DNA from: Dermanyssus gallinae
Taxonomy: Eukaryota; Arthropoda; Arachnida; Mesostigmata; Dermanyssidae
Assembly (NCBI GenBank): GCA_003439945.1
Contig: QVRM01000335.1
Location: 593,501-657,500, forward strand
Direction of reading: 5' to 3'
DNA length: 64,000 nucleotides
The position numbers and the translations under genes were made by a program. Within the stretch, counting starts at the first letter, position 1. Every line of letters starts with the position of its first letter. The notes beneath the pieces were generated by a model, which did not search any database, was not told where the DNA came from, and saw only the letters and a program-made list of their open reading frames with translations. This document shows, one piece after another, positions 33,971-46,957 of this stretch.

Positions 33971-35720
33971 AGTGCTCTTTGTGCTGCGAGTTCGCAGGCA
34001 GTCAAAGCAGATGGTGTGGAAAAAAAAGCTCAGCGATCTGACGGCAGCAGAAACATCTTTGTCAATGAGCTGGGCCTTGCGGGCAACTGGCGGGTCAGAT
34101 CTGCCTCGAAGTCTTGGGGGCGCCTACCAGGCGGGTTACACAGGTGGCAAACACAGGCCGCAAGACACCTTGTTCGAAAAGCTGGACAGCTGAAGCATGG
34201 GGTGCATTCAGTGCATTGAGCTCCGATAGAACCTCCTCGTTCGAAAAGACTGTGTTGATGCTTTGAACGTGCGCGGAGAATTCAAAGAACGCTCGGCATG
34301 TGGTCGGCTTCGGCTATGCCCTCAACGACCAAGACTGTGAGTACTCCCTTAGCCGTCTCGATATCAGGGGCTCTCAGAAAGATGTCGTTCATACCAATGG
34401 AGACTCTCGAACCGGGGACGTGTTAAGGATGCATTAGAATAACGGCTGATCCTTCGGCGAAAGCAAAATTGCTGTGGCGACGTCATCTTGCGGTACGTAT
34501 TTATTACTTCTAGCGCGATGAGCCGCGTTTGGCACTATGAGAGCCGTGCGGATACCACCCGAAACGACCGTGGAACCCTGCACAGTTCGTCGAGTTACGT
34601 CATTCACGGTGCGAATTGTGTCATTCATCGGCTCAGATGAATGGCGCAACTCGAGAATTAAACTCATCATCATACAGAAGCCGCGCGTACAGCTAACCAA
34701 TTATAGAGGAACCGCGTTGACAAGCCACTTTTTCGCGTTTTTTACACACGTAGGTATAACGTAGCATACGTAGCAATAACGGCTCACCGCAACGCTTCCC
34801 GAAAATGTCAAATAGACATTGCGGTTCCTGTCAGAGGCAATGCTGCGAGTAAGCTGTAAAGCCGCTCGTCTACGACACTCGTGTACACGCGGAAAAGACA
34901 CCTATGCGGTCTATGCGGTGCTCGTACAATGAAGGTCATTTAAAGCAAACTCGTAGCCAGCCTAGAAACTACCATTACTGCTAAGCAAAATTGTATCGAA
35001 GATTATATCAATGTAATCATATTGTAACGATGGTGCTACCAAAAATCAGTCGAACGGCAACTACAACACGAGAGGCCTAAGAGCCATGAACGACGACACA
35101 CACGGGCAGAGGTCTGGTGCGCAGCACGGCCAAGAAGAGAATCCTTTTCAGCCAATCTCCATCGGTCTATTTATTGGTTCACACGGCACCGCGGCGTGCT
35201 GGCACCCCAAAAGGTGTCAGACTTCGCTCTCAAATCGGTGTCGAAACTTACAGTGGTTTGTGTTTGTTTCGTATAGAAATCCAGGTTTATTAATATGACG
35301 CTATACTTGGATGATCATGTTTTAATTATGCGTTTGAAGTGAATTGCGTTTCGGCTGCGAAAAAAATGTATTTACGTACGTTGCTCTGCTACTGCTGTCC
35401 AGACGCTACTAAGCTCTTTAGCGGCGAGATGAACGTTTATACAGACTTTTTCCAACATACTCTGTTGTGCGTTTGGTGTAATAATTTTCACCGGATAGTT
35501 TGTCGTACGTATGAAGCCTGCGCTGGGCACATTTAAATTCGATTTTCGTAATCACGACAGATAACGTTATAGCCGGAGCGAACTATAATCGGGGCTACAA
35601 AACGGAGCACACGCAAGTATCAAAAAAGAGCATTACATATTTTATCAGTTCTGCAAAAATGCGCATACCATCGCATCGGTAAAGCCACTGAACAACGCTG
35701 AGAAACGCTGATCACGGGCG

Positions 35721-36168
35721 CTCGATGATCCGCCAGCGTTAAGTTCTAGCGCTACAAAAAATTTAACTCCTCAGTAACAAGCCCGCAAAAGTTCAAGCTA
35801 AATAAACTATAATATATTTGAGGTAGGGACTACCGAGGCTAATATTACACAAAATCTCACTTAGAACTGACAGAAACAAGAAACGGACATTACAATCCTT
35901 GTCCAATCCAACACGCTGCTGTGTAGGTTTCGTAGCGGCATAACCCTTGCAAACCTGCACAACGAGCGATTGTCGCTCTATGGACGGATGTATGGTGAGG
36001 CAAAAAGCGAATGAGTCCTCCTGCTGGCCCACCAAGACGATGTCTTCCCCCGAAGCTAATTTTGAACGGCCAACGGTTGTTCAGATAGTTCATTTTGCCC
36101 GCTATCTTGGAATGTACCCAGACAGAGGCTTGCGAGGTACATATCAGCTAGGCTTGGCTGCAGATAAA
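35721..36168 (+). repeat. Split copy of the 144-bp repeat found in the LINE at 37.5 kb
   Basis: 35721-35754 matches 37530-37563 (2 mismatches in 34), and 36065-36168 matches 37570-37673 (about 5 mismatches in 104). Here the two halves are 310 bases apart; in the LINE they are 6 bases apart. Confidence 0.9.
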
Positions 36169-36339
36169 GGCACCAAAGTTTTACACGTCTGGTTGATGTC
36201 ATATATCACATCGTCTGGTTAATGACATGGTTTCCAATTTAGGCAAGCTCAATGCCGGAGTGAATTAAAATTAGCCATAACACTGAAAAACCCGTACACG
36301 GGCAATAGCCTTACAAAAAAAATATATATATATATATAC

Positions 36340-36800
36340 ATTCGAACCGCGAGAATCGAATTTTCCGCACTGACTCCGGTCCGCAACAGAGCGCTGATGC
36401 GCAAGACCCAACGCATCGCTGCTATACGGATTATGATGACCTACGCAACGGTAAACACCGCGGCAGTCTCTGTACTGGCTGGTACGATTCTTTGGGACCT
36501 GAAGGCCGTCGAACATCGTCGTTTGTAGGCGGAACCGACAAGGAAGAAGAAAGGGTTAAAACATCGGTCTCTTGACAGAATGAATGGAACGCCATACCAC
36601 CAGGGCTCCTAGAGCCCGAATTAAGCTTCTGATTCTAGACATTAAAGCGTGGATTAACCGGCCCGGCAGCACGTGACTCAAATACTCACAGGACATGGCA
36701 ACTTCGAGAGTTTCCTCTTTCACATAGAAAGGCTTCTGACTGTCAGTTGCAGATCAAGACAACGAGTAACTCGCCGTGGAAGGAATTCACCGCAGACATG
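36340..36800 (+). mobile_element. R1-like LINE, 3'-terminal coding fragment
   Basis: Shifting plus-strand frames read RKTQRIAAIRIMMTYATVNT and SVLAGTILWDLKAVEHRR, the pattern of the R1-clade region after the reverse transcriptase. Then come LILDIKAWINR and ILTGHGNFESFLFHIERLL, which fit the conserved R1 C-terminal LTGHG block. It ends shortly before the CR1/jockey-like element. Several frame changes show that it is dead. Confidence 0.75.
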
Positions 36801-36848
36801 GATCTCGCTGCTCTCGGCAGTTCAGTAAACAGATAGCCCTAATGTATC

Positions 36849-39800
36849 GTGTGTAGTCAGACTGTAGATATATCGACGTTCCAGTGTATCTCGGATGCAC
36901 TACTCTGTATATATTGTAACGTAAATGGCTTGAAAAAGCATATTCATGATGTAGAAACCATGCTATCTTGTCTACCACGGTTGCCATCGGTCCTAGCAAT
37001 ATCCGAAACAAGGCTACAGTCGGTAGAATGTCCGTCACTTAAGTTAACTGAATACAACTCCTACTTAAATTGTAGAGAAGGTCGGGGGGAAGGAGTGGCA
37101 CTATATGTGAGGAGTGGTTATGTTGCACGAGAACGTATTGATCTCAAATTTAGAATCTCAGACGATCTGCTCTGTGAGAGTCTGTTTCTGGAAACAGAAG
37201 GTGGCGCTGAAAGGGACACCACTATTGTAGGTGTCTTCTATAGGCAGCCGAAGGGAAACCCAGCGCACTTTGTTACCTCGTTGGAGACTCTTTTGTCAAG
37301 AATCGCTAATAGGAAATCCATAATACTCGGTGACGCAAAGCTCAATACAATGGCGGAGGCTGTCGAGGCACAGGAATTAATTGAAACTTTAGAACAGTTC
37401 TGCTATAAAGAAGTTGTCAATGTTCCAACCAGGGTGGCAACCACAATACGTAGAGGAACCGCATATAACACTTCCACTTGCATCGATCACATCTCTACTA
37501 ACGTGCAGACGTTACTCGCATCTGAAGCTCTCGATGATCCGCCAACGTTAAGTTATAGCGCTATTATACAACGGCCAACGGCCGTTCAGATAGTTCATTT
37601 TGCCCGCTATCTGGGAATGTACCCAGACAGCGGTTTGCGAGGTACATATCAGCTAGGCTTGGCTGCAGATAAAAGACCGACTACTTTCTCGGACCACCAC
37701 GCAACAGTTATTTCTGTAGTCTCTAAGAGAATAGGCCGACCTGCCTCTATGACCTATAAATACAATTACGACAAAATATTAGCAGAACTTGCAATAACTA
37801 ACTGGAACGACTTATACGATATCTCGGATGTAGACGAGGCGTTTGCATGCTTTAACGAGAGAGTGATGGCGGCAGTGACTAGGGGCAAAGGAGAAATTAG
37901 GCGAAAGTTAAACAAAGGTCAGCCACGTAAGCCATGGGTCACTGCCGAGCTGCTTGAAATGATAAAGGAGAAGGAGACAGCCTATACGGCGTATCGCAGT
38001 GACCCCAACGCCCGCAGGCGTCAAGCGTACGTTAGACTGAGAAACAAAGTTGTCTCGTTTTCAAGAAAGTGCAGGCTGGAGGCTAATGGGAAGATTGTTT
38101 GCGATAGAATACAGGAGAGGCGGAGCCCATGGGAAGCCATCCAGCCAGTCATGGGAGGTGCCCAGGAAAACAAGTGTGTCAAACTAAAGATTGATGATGA
38201 GATAGTCACAGACTATGTACGACTTTCTAATATCCTTAATGACTATTTTGCAACTTGCGTAACGGCTGACACCGAATGATCGGCCGCTTACGAGGTACCG
38301 ATGTCGATACCTGAGCTGCACGAGCCATTTTCGCCTAGGCCGGTCCCTGTGGATCGAGTGCATTACCTGCTGAAAAGGGTCACAATTTGCTCGGTGGGAG
38401 AAGGTCACATACCCTCTCAAGTCTTGAGACACTGCGCTGACGTTATTGCTGACGCAGTGGCGTTCATAGTTAATCTGTCGACACGCCAGGGGATCTACCC
38501 TACGGCCCTCAAATTGTATCGCGTTGTACCACTGTTTAAAGGCGGTGACCGACTAAGCAAGGAAAATCACAGGCCGGTCAGTATCCCCCCTCCAATGTCC
38601 AAGATTTTCGAAAAAGCTATATATGAACAGTTGAACGAACACTTTGAGATGTTTAATGGCCTAAGTCAGCGTCAGTTCGGTTTTCGATCCAAAATGTCGA
38701 CGACTGTACCCATCATGGATTTTGTTGAAGAGGTTCGCAGAAACCTAATGTTAAAAAAGACAGTCGCCGGCGTATTTATAGATCTTAGAAAAGCATTTGA
38801 TACAGTTGAGGTAAATATTCTGATTAAAAAGTTAACTCGATATGGAGCGGATGATATTTTTTTGTCTTGGCTGCGGTCGTTTATGCCGACTAGGAGGCAA
38901 GTTGTTCAGGTGGGCAATGCAATTTCGGATGTAAGGAATATATCTGTTGGAGTGGCTCAGGGCAGTATAGGTGGTCCACTTCTCTTTAACATCTTTATTA
39001 ACGACATATTTAGCGTAACAAAACATGCAAACATAAAAGTTGACCTTGTTTGCGGACGATACCACCGCCCTATTCGTCGGCAACTCCCCAACTGAGGTAG
39101 AGGCTATGGTCCGCGAGAACCTTCAGAGGTTATCATCATGGTTCAGGAGTAACGGTCTCTATATGAATTGGAGGAAAACATGTGTAATGCAATTCCTTTC
39201 CCCGCAGGGTTCCGTTACGATCAATCCCCTCCGTCTCCAGTGCGACGGCATAGCCCTTTCGTTTCTAAAGGAAACGAATTTTCTAGACGTTACGTTGGAC
39301 GAGAAGCTCACCTGTGAAGCGCATGTCACACATATACGTAATAAAATATCTGGCAGCAATGCAGCTCTATAAAGAGCTCGACGATTTCTTCCCCAAAACT
39401 TCCTGATGGCGATGTATTTTGCCTACGTCCATAGTCACCTGACTTACGCTGTAAAAGTTTATGGCTTAACACAGATGCGTCTTATCAGAGTCGCTTCATC
39501 GACTCCAAAAACGAGCACTGAGAACAACACTGAACCTCTGGATGCGAGATTCAGTGCAACCGCACTACAAAAATATTAGCATTTTGCCGTTCCCAAAACT
39601 TATAGAACACTGTCTCGTAGTTGAAATTAAGCGTATACTCCTTGGAGTGCATCCAAACGAATATGGTCTGGCATCACCCATATCTACAAGGGGTAACGCA
39701 TCAAGCCTGCTTACTCTGTCACACGCCAACTCCAACCAGTCAAGGCTATCAATCAGAAACATTGGGACCTCCTACTGGAACAAAGTACCGGCCTCCGTAA

Positions 39801-39890
39801 GGCAGACAAAGTTTCTGCTCAAATTCAAATGCGATCTCAAAGAGCATTATCTTGAAACTTTGGTATCTGGTTAAAAGTAATATAAAAATA
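36849..39890 (+). mobile_element. CR1/jockey-like LINE ORF2: endonuclease plus reverse transcriptase
   Basis: The N-terminal part is an apurinic-type endonuclease: CNVNGL, AISETRLQ, VGVFYRQP, ILGDAKLN and SDHHATV. The fourth residue of the usual GDxN motif is Lys. A 144-base insertion sits between CIDHISTN and SDHH. The reverse transcriptase follows: VVPLFKGGD, FGFRSKMST, FIDLRKAFDT, VAQGSIGGPLLFNIFINDI and LFADDTTALF. The last part (39542-39874) is a C-terminal domain with GTSYWNKVPASVR. Breaks: an in-frame TGA at 38277-38279, a frame change near 39048, and stop plus frame change between 39370 and 39542. Almost full-length for ORF2 but inactive. No ORF1 is visible upstream. Confidence 0.92.
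37530..37673 (+). repeat. 144-bp in-frame insertion in LINE endonuclease
   Basis: Exactly 48 codons, keeping the frame open. It encodes a peptide (VQIVHFARYLGMYP...) that is not expected between the CIDHI and SDHH motifs. Both halves recur at 35721-36168. Confidence 0.8.
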
Positions 39891-40749
39891 CAACGATGTT
39901 GCAATATATTGTAAATAGGTAAAAATGGCATATATAAATTATACATTGTTGCGAGTGACGGCGGCCTTAAAAAGCTTATACACCTTCTTTTAAACTCACG
40001 TAATAACTGGAATCGTATAGCTCGTACAATCGACAGCATTATGCATGCTATGGAAGAAGGGGATCGCTTTTACTTGACAAGAGCCGTGAGACACTCCAGG
40101 GCAGCTAAGATAAGGACTATTATCCCCCTCAATTGTTTGACGTATTTCTTGCGCAGTTCCCAGTTGAGGGTTGGTATGGGGACATTACTGGTTTTTAGTG
40201 GGTTGGAGCCTCGCACACCCGGCCCACATTTGCAGCTGAGCTTTTCTGCCGAGGCGCTCGTGTGTGTAAACCGCATTTTCCAGTCAGTCTCCTCAAAAAA
40301 AAAATTATGTAAAGCTGTCTGCGCAACTCCGTTCCACGGCTAGACCCGATGATAATAAATGAAAGAACATGTTCGCTCTCCCCTAGTGGTGGATCGCAAT
40401 CTAAGCTAAAATAAGTACCCATTTAAATCATATTTAAGCATAATGTACCCTTTTTTATGAGCACGTCAATAAACACACGCCGATAAAGAGATGAATATAC
40501 ATAACTTTGTGATTGAAAGAAGCCAAGCACGAATCATACTACTCAACATAAGAATTTATATAAAATAAAGCAATTTTTAAGATTTCGAAATTTAATTCTA
40601 CGCGCAACACTTGCCAACGAGGAACGCCGGCGAGTACGTGATACGGTAATTTATTTAGGTGTTTTCATTCAATGATTTAAAGATATATTTGGATCGCTCC
40701 CCCTGAACAGTTCATCTGCGGGCAATTTCGTAAGCATAATATGCATATA

Positions 40750-40804
<55 letters not shown>

Positions 40805-41755
40805 ACATACATATACAGGCATTAAGCATTAGGTGAGTTTGCCTTTTTTAATTGAAACTGTTTGTAGGTACAAACGTGACTCCAAATCCTCCCTTGTAAC
40901 ACGTTGTATGTCTCGATGGACTCGATATTTGGTAGGGCGTCGGGCGAAAAGAATAACGTTTTCGCCACAGCTAAGCCCTTTGACTACTCGGCCGGCAATA
41001 ATACGTTCCGAGAAAAAAACGACAAAAAATGCCATACCAACTCGCTGTGCCTTTTTCGACATACAGCGGTTGTCTCTTCATTATTCTATTCTACTCATGC
41101 ACTGCTCCGAGTGCGGAGCCCTGTCTGTTGCGTCCTAAATAAAGTAGTGATTGTAATTAACCACACCAGGCACACAATATTGTGACAATTTTGACCATTG
41201 CCGCGAATCTGCGCCCGCCCAAGCAGTGTTGAGTGTGAGCTTTCCGGACTCACGTCCGCGCGCCCCGCAGCGGTCTATATCCAATAGACCACCGGCCAGA
41301 ACTTAGTTGGCGGAAGGTCGTTTCCGTTGTTTAGCGAGCGGTAACGACTAACCCGTATTTAGAACGTCGTCACCAACATCATACGGTGTGTTTGTCTCGT
41401 ACATACGGCGCTCTCGTCGTTCGAATAGTGTCTATAGTAACAAAGCGGCCAGATAGGAAAGCAGCTGTTTGAAGTGATTTGTCATTGAGTTGTTGTTGTT
41501 GTTGTTGGTGTTGTTGTGGAGTTTTGAAGTCTCAGCAACAACTAGTAGAGACCAGTGCCACAACGATACACGGGGTATTAAAGCGCGTCACCCGATCCTC
41601 GTTCACTTGATGTGCATAGCAGGTAACTTTGAGGGTAGGGTATCAAGCCTCTGTTGCAGTTTGCCACGGTGCCTAATGCGATACATATTTGTGAAAAAGA
41701 CAGCATAACACCACATCATGCGCATGACACTAGATTCGACGGTTGTTTAGTGATG

Positions 41756-41789
<34 letters not shown>

Positions 41790-42341
41790 GACTTTACACA
41801 GGTTACGGGCCGGTCTTCAACTAATAGCCACCATGTGTTAATGAATTGAAATAAAATCATATTTATATATAAATATAAATTTTATTTTATCTTCATTTAA
41901 TATTTTTTGCATCTATTGCATATCAATATTTGTGAAATAAACATGACAATAATAAAGAAGATGACAATAATAACGATTGCATTTCTGCTACTTTATTAAC
42001 ACCACAAACTGGCTCGTGCTTATCAGCGTGATGATTTCATACTCACCCCACAGCGCGTATGTGCTTTGTGAAGTTGCTGTTCAAGTTTTTAATGTAGTGG
42101 AGTAATTTTATGCAAAACAAGTACACGAAAACAGGCGGCTAGCGACAGTTACGTTACGCTCTAGCACTGTCTGCCACGAATACTGAATGCAATCGTATAT
42201 ACATCCTGTCACCAATAACGGTGTCACAGTTGTAACTGGCTCATGGTACCCTTATATATGAACAGTGCTGTCAGCGTCCTGTAATTAGCAGAAGAGCTAA
42301 CTTTTCTTGAACTCAACAGCCAGCCAGCAAGCAGAGCAACC
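39891..42341. other. Intergenic stretch upstream of COG6
   Basis: Contains (AT)n at 40751-40793 and 41760-41786, a (GTT)n run near 41490-41517 and the exon-like repeat at 40829-41010. A TTATATAT motif at about 42251, 90 bases before the COG6 start, could be a promoter element. No other gene is seen. Confidence 0.5.
40829..41010 (-). pseudogene. Diverged copy of the last BTB-gene exon
   Basis: Read on the minus strand, it encodes VVKGLSCGENVILFARRP and RVHRDIQRVTREDLES, aligned to VVNELSWGENVLLFVRCS and RVYFERHNVLKEDSLV at 52016-52225. Similarity continues past the end of that exon's frame (CTCA(C/T)CTAATG) to a GT/AC-rich tail. It lacks the splice acceptor and first codons of the other copy, so it is probably a pseudo-exon. 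A dispersed repeat family is the alternative. Confidence 0.55.
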
Positions 42342-42514
42342 ATGTCAACGGGATCTGCTTCAACGATCGAGCCGGGAGGCCAGCCCGCAGGGACATTCTT
42401 GCAGAAGAAACTGGCCAACGTGTTTGATATGGGGCTCGAAAATGACCGCGATACGCTGGAAATTCTCGCTCACGCATCGACATTTGTCACTGAGAACAAC
42501 CTACGCACGAGGAG
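42342..42514 (+). CDS. COG6: COG6 exon 1
   Basis: Starts at ATG in AACCATGT and ends AG|gtcagt (phase 2). Encodes LQKKLANVFDMGLENDRDTL and FVTENNLRTR, the N-terminal COG6 signature. Confidence 0.92.
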
Positions 42515-43341
42515 GTCAGTTGCCTCTGCTTATCAGTCGGCTAATGTATATATATATATATATAGAAAGAAGCTGATGTAGTACTAATATCAAAGGACGT
42601 CTATAGGCCCATGTATTTCTAAGCATTCTAGCAAAGGGTATCGAGTCTATAGTGGAGATTCTTGTAGAGGAATGCGGGCTTGTGCTTTCGTCCCAGCACG
42701 GATTCCGTAAAGACAAATCAACGCTAGCGGCTGTCCAATGGATGACTGCAAAGGCCGAGTATATCCACAGCTCCACATTGCAAACGAGGGAGCTAGTGCT
42801 CGCTGCATCTTTAGACGTTAACAGCGTCTTCAACAGCCTGCAATGGAAAGGGATACAGCACAAAGACTGCGGCGGAAGAGAGTTCCGTTATGCCTGTGTC
42901 GTATAAGATTGGAGTATATATACTTATACGATAGGCATATACAGAACGACGGAACGACATTTGACATGACAGCAGGTGTTCTCTAGGGATCCATTCTCTA
43001 TGCCCTGTTATAGAATCTGGCGTACGGCAATGTACGTTGTCTGCCGGATGTGCCACCGTTCACCAGGATGTGTCGACCTAATTGCGTATGCTGACAATGT
43101 AGCTGTAATTGTTTAAGTAAATACGCCCGACAGCTGGGTTAAAGAATGAGCAACGTTCGAAAGGATTTTGAGGGCAAGGGAGGAGGCAAGTAGACAAGCT
43201 TTTCAAGAGCGGGTAAAAACGTCTCTGCGTTAAAAAAAATTCAGGACACCCCTCTCGATCTGAAGAAATATGGCAAAAGTGGTTTGAGTTTGTGAAGGGA
43301 ACACTCCACCGTTCTTTTGGGATATTATATATATATGTATG

Positions 43342-43392
<51 letters not shown>

Positions 43393-44096
43393 ATGTCTCG
43401 TTTACAGCTTATAAAAACAAAAATGCAATCTCACCTTATTGTGTTTTATATCTGTTTTAAAATTAAATAATATTATCTACAATTTTTAAGATATTTTTAA
43501 CACTTACGGGTGTTCCGTTTGTGAATAGGAATCTTCGAGGGGAGATTGAGAAGCAAAACTTGGCTGTAAACCGACAATTCTTCAATTCTCTTCGAGTACT
43601 AAAGGAGCATATCGACTCAGTCTGTGAGGACATCAACGTGATGAGCAACTGTTGTGAGGAGATGATCCACCGGTTGAACGCAACTAAGGAAAAAACACAC
43701 GGTTTGTTTAATCGCCTTCCTCCCCATTTCAATGTAATGTTCTTTAGTATGTAATACTATGTATGCGTATGCTAATTATTAAATATTATATGTGCTAAGT
43801 AACACAACATACATTAACTGTTTTCTCTCTGTATTTTATTTTTTAGGTTTAATTAGCAAGACATCAAAAATGAAGAAAGAGTCTTCTCGGCTGGGGCGTA
43901 ATCACGAACTTGCGCAGGCTTTATTGAACCACTTTCAATTAAGCCCAGAGGAAATCAGAGTCCTGCATGGCTCACCGAAAGATCTTACAATTGAAGAGGG
44001 CTTCTATAATGCTCTGGATAGACTTCGTCGAATTCACGATGACTGCAAACATCTCGTATGAGTCAACACTAAGTGCAACTGTGACATACTTGCCTA

Positions 44097-44180
<84 letters not shown>

Positions 44181-45792
44181 GGAACAGTTAGAAAATCCTA
44201 GATTAACTAAACAATATAATATATATATATATATATACGCCCTGGGCATGCGGTTGCCTTAGCGGAAGCAGCCAAGTGCAGGAAGTACTTAAGCCTGGAC
44301 TATCCCCACTTGTTCTCACCTCTAGCTTTTGAGACGTTGAGGGGACCAGTGTTGCTTACCAAAACAGTACTCAGAGACGTCGGGAAAAGATTGGTGGTTG
44401 CTACAGGAGACAAAAGAGCGGGGGAGTACCTACTGCAGCGCTTGTCGTTAGACGTTCAGAGGGGGAACGCCGCGTCGGTGAGAGGAACTTTGGCCAGGTG
44501 GACCAGCCCCATCTTGGACCTAGAGCCTTGAGTCGTTAGTTTTCAGTGCGTTATGTGACACATTGTGATAACAGACAACATGGACATATATATATATATA
44601 TATACGTTTTGAAACGTTACATGAGCGTGTAGCGTATGTAAAGCATTGTCGTGCTTTTTTCTACAGGTTCGATTGCAGCAACCGACTGCGGGCTTAGAAA
44701 TTATGGAAAATATGAACCTGCATATGGAAGCCGCCTACAATCACCTTTTTAGGTTTGTTATTTTTGTAATTTCATTACTATCAGAATAATTACTATTTAC
44801 TTTTGATAAAACAAAGTACAATTGTGTGGTGATAACCTCGGGCTCGTGGCACCTACGATGGAAGTCCCTGTAGACAGCCAGACATATAGCTAAATACTTA
44901 AAGAAAAATTATTTTATTATTATTTTGAAGAAAAACCGGCGATGATAAAGTCTGATCGAGCAAGTTACACAATTATCGTGGCCTAACGTCCGCACGCTCG
45001 CAAGCGGGACATATTGGACTGTCTTTATGAAAAACAATATTAAAGATTGCAGCCGACCCTCTACGCCTCTTGATTCGTTCTATATGATCATACAAATTAC
45101 TATAATACTAAGAAACTCCGCTGGTTGGACATTTACGTATGAATGAGCCTTTGACGGCTCTTAGTCCCTGTCTGTACAGCTCTAGGTGTACGGCCACTGT
45201 GTCTTCAAGTATATACTGATATTGTATTCTAGAATCTTCAACCGTTGTTTCCCTGTCGTTAAGTGATGGTCGTCTAGATCGTAATTTCTCGCCACTTCAT
45301 CTGAGGTCCCTTTTGTTCTAAAAGTTCTAGTGCCCACGCTCTGGCTTGTCGCCTGCCGGCTAAAGAAATGCTTGTCAAATTTACCCTTAAATCAGCCTGT
45401 CTAGCAGGCAATATGTTAGTTTTGTTGATGTTTGTGTGATGGTCACTGGCGCAAGAGTCGATTAGAAAGGTTGATTCACAAGTGCAATACTTGGGTATTC
45501 CAGTGTCAATACCGGATAACGATTTTAGTGTACAATGTGTGACACATGTTATGTTGGAAACATTTGGCAGTCTTGCTCGTGTCGTGCCTGACCAGAACCG
45601 AGGTTGTGGGGGTATTTAGGGTTCTATCTTGTATGGTATTAACTTAGCCTACGTGATGCTGCGGTAGTTACACTGCTGTGTTGTTACGTATTAAATCGTA
45701 GGCTTATTGAAGCAAGATTTTGGTCTTTGCTTACGACGGGGCATTTTGAGTTGATCATTATGTTACTGTACCACTCCCTCGTGTGTGTGTGT

Positions 45793-45838
<46 letters not shown>

Positions 45839-46891
45839 TAGGTACTTCCGATTGCTGTTTAAATTTGAGTTTTTACAAAGAATTAATTTTAATTCAGCAA
45901 ATAAACCACGTTTGAATTGAATTAGAATGCTATTTTATGTAGAAACATGTTGGCTAATATTTATCTTAACCGCCTCTATCAGGTGGATTCAGTCGGAATG
46001 TCGACTGACGACAGACGAAACCGCTCTGTTCCGACTTTCGCGGGGTTTGGCAGCACTCCATGCGCGGCGTTCGCATTTCAAAATGGCGCTAGCGGAGTAC
46101 GCCAACGCCAGGCGGGCTGCAGTTCTTCGTAGCCTCATCGATGCTCTGACACGAGCGACGCCCGGCGGAGGCAAACCTATCGAATTCTACTCGCGAGATG
46201 CCCTAAGGTGAGGTCAGGATGACAGCTTAATTAATCAATCAACACAATTTGCACATGATTACTCAGGTTTCGATCTGATTTCGATCTGTCCGGTTAGCGT
46301 AATGGCTGAAATGGCGTACAACCAACGTTAGCGTGTTTTGCCCGCCCTCGTATTTAAAGGCCCTCCGTTATGTTTAGCTAAATTGGTTTTTGTTGGACGA
46401 AATGACCTTCATGTTCTGTTGCCTGTCATACTTGTCTCTTGCAGATATATTGGTGACATACTGGCTTGGGTGCATCAAACAGTCGCTACAGAGCGCGAAA
46501 GCTTCAAGGTGCTTGTTGCAAAGTGTGAAACCTCCGACCTTGAGGTAATGACTAGCCAAGCGATAGCACACATCACCAAAGGCCTGTCTCAGCCAATAAA
46601 GCAACGCCTCGAACAGGTAGGACCGGAATGTCTACAGCCATAATACGCTTGTTCTCATTTAATATCAGTGTTGCATTGACTTGAATAATCTCTTACGACG
46701 CCATCTTCTGCTTCAACAGCATCTTTAAAACTATTATCTTCCGATAGAGTGTAACTGTAGTTTGATTATTGTCTAGTTTTTCTACTTAAGATAGGAAAAC
46801 GTCTTCTAATGTGACAGTAGTATTGCTCTCGCAGACTTAACTTGTAGGCCGCAGCAAGAACAGAGAGTGATCTAGGCTGAACCTGAAACGC

Positions 46892-46957
<66 letters not shown>

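Larger units (their letters stand above)
33181..36330. other. Intergenic stretch, no recognised gene
   Basis: Holds a 57-base (AT)n tract at 33907-33963 and the split repeat at 35721-36168. Open stretches on the minus strand at 34.0-34.7 kb and 33.46-33.68 kb have protein-like composition but shift frame and match nothing I recognise. They may be transposon remnants. Confidence 0.4.
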
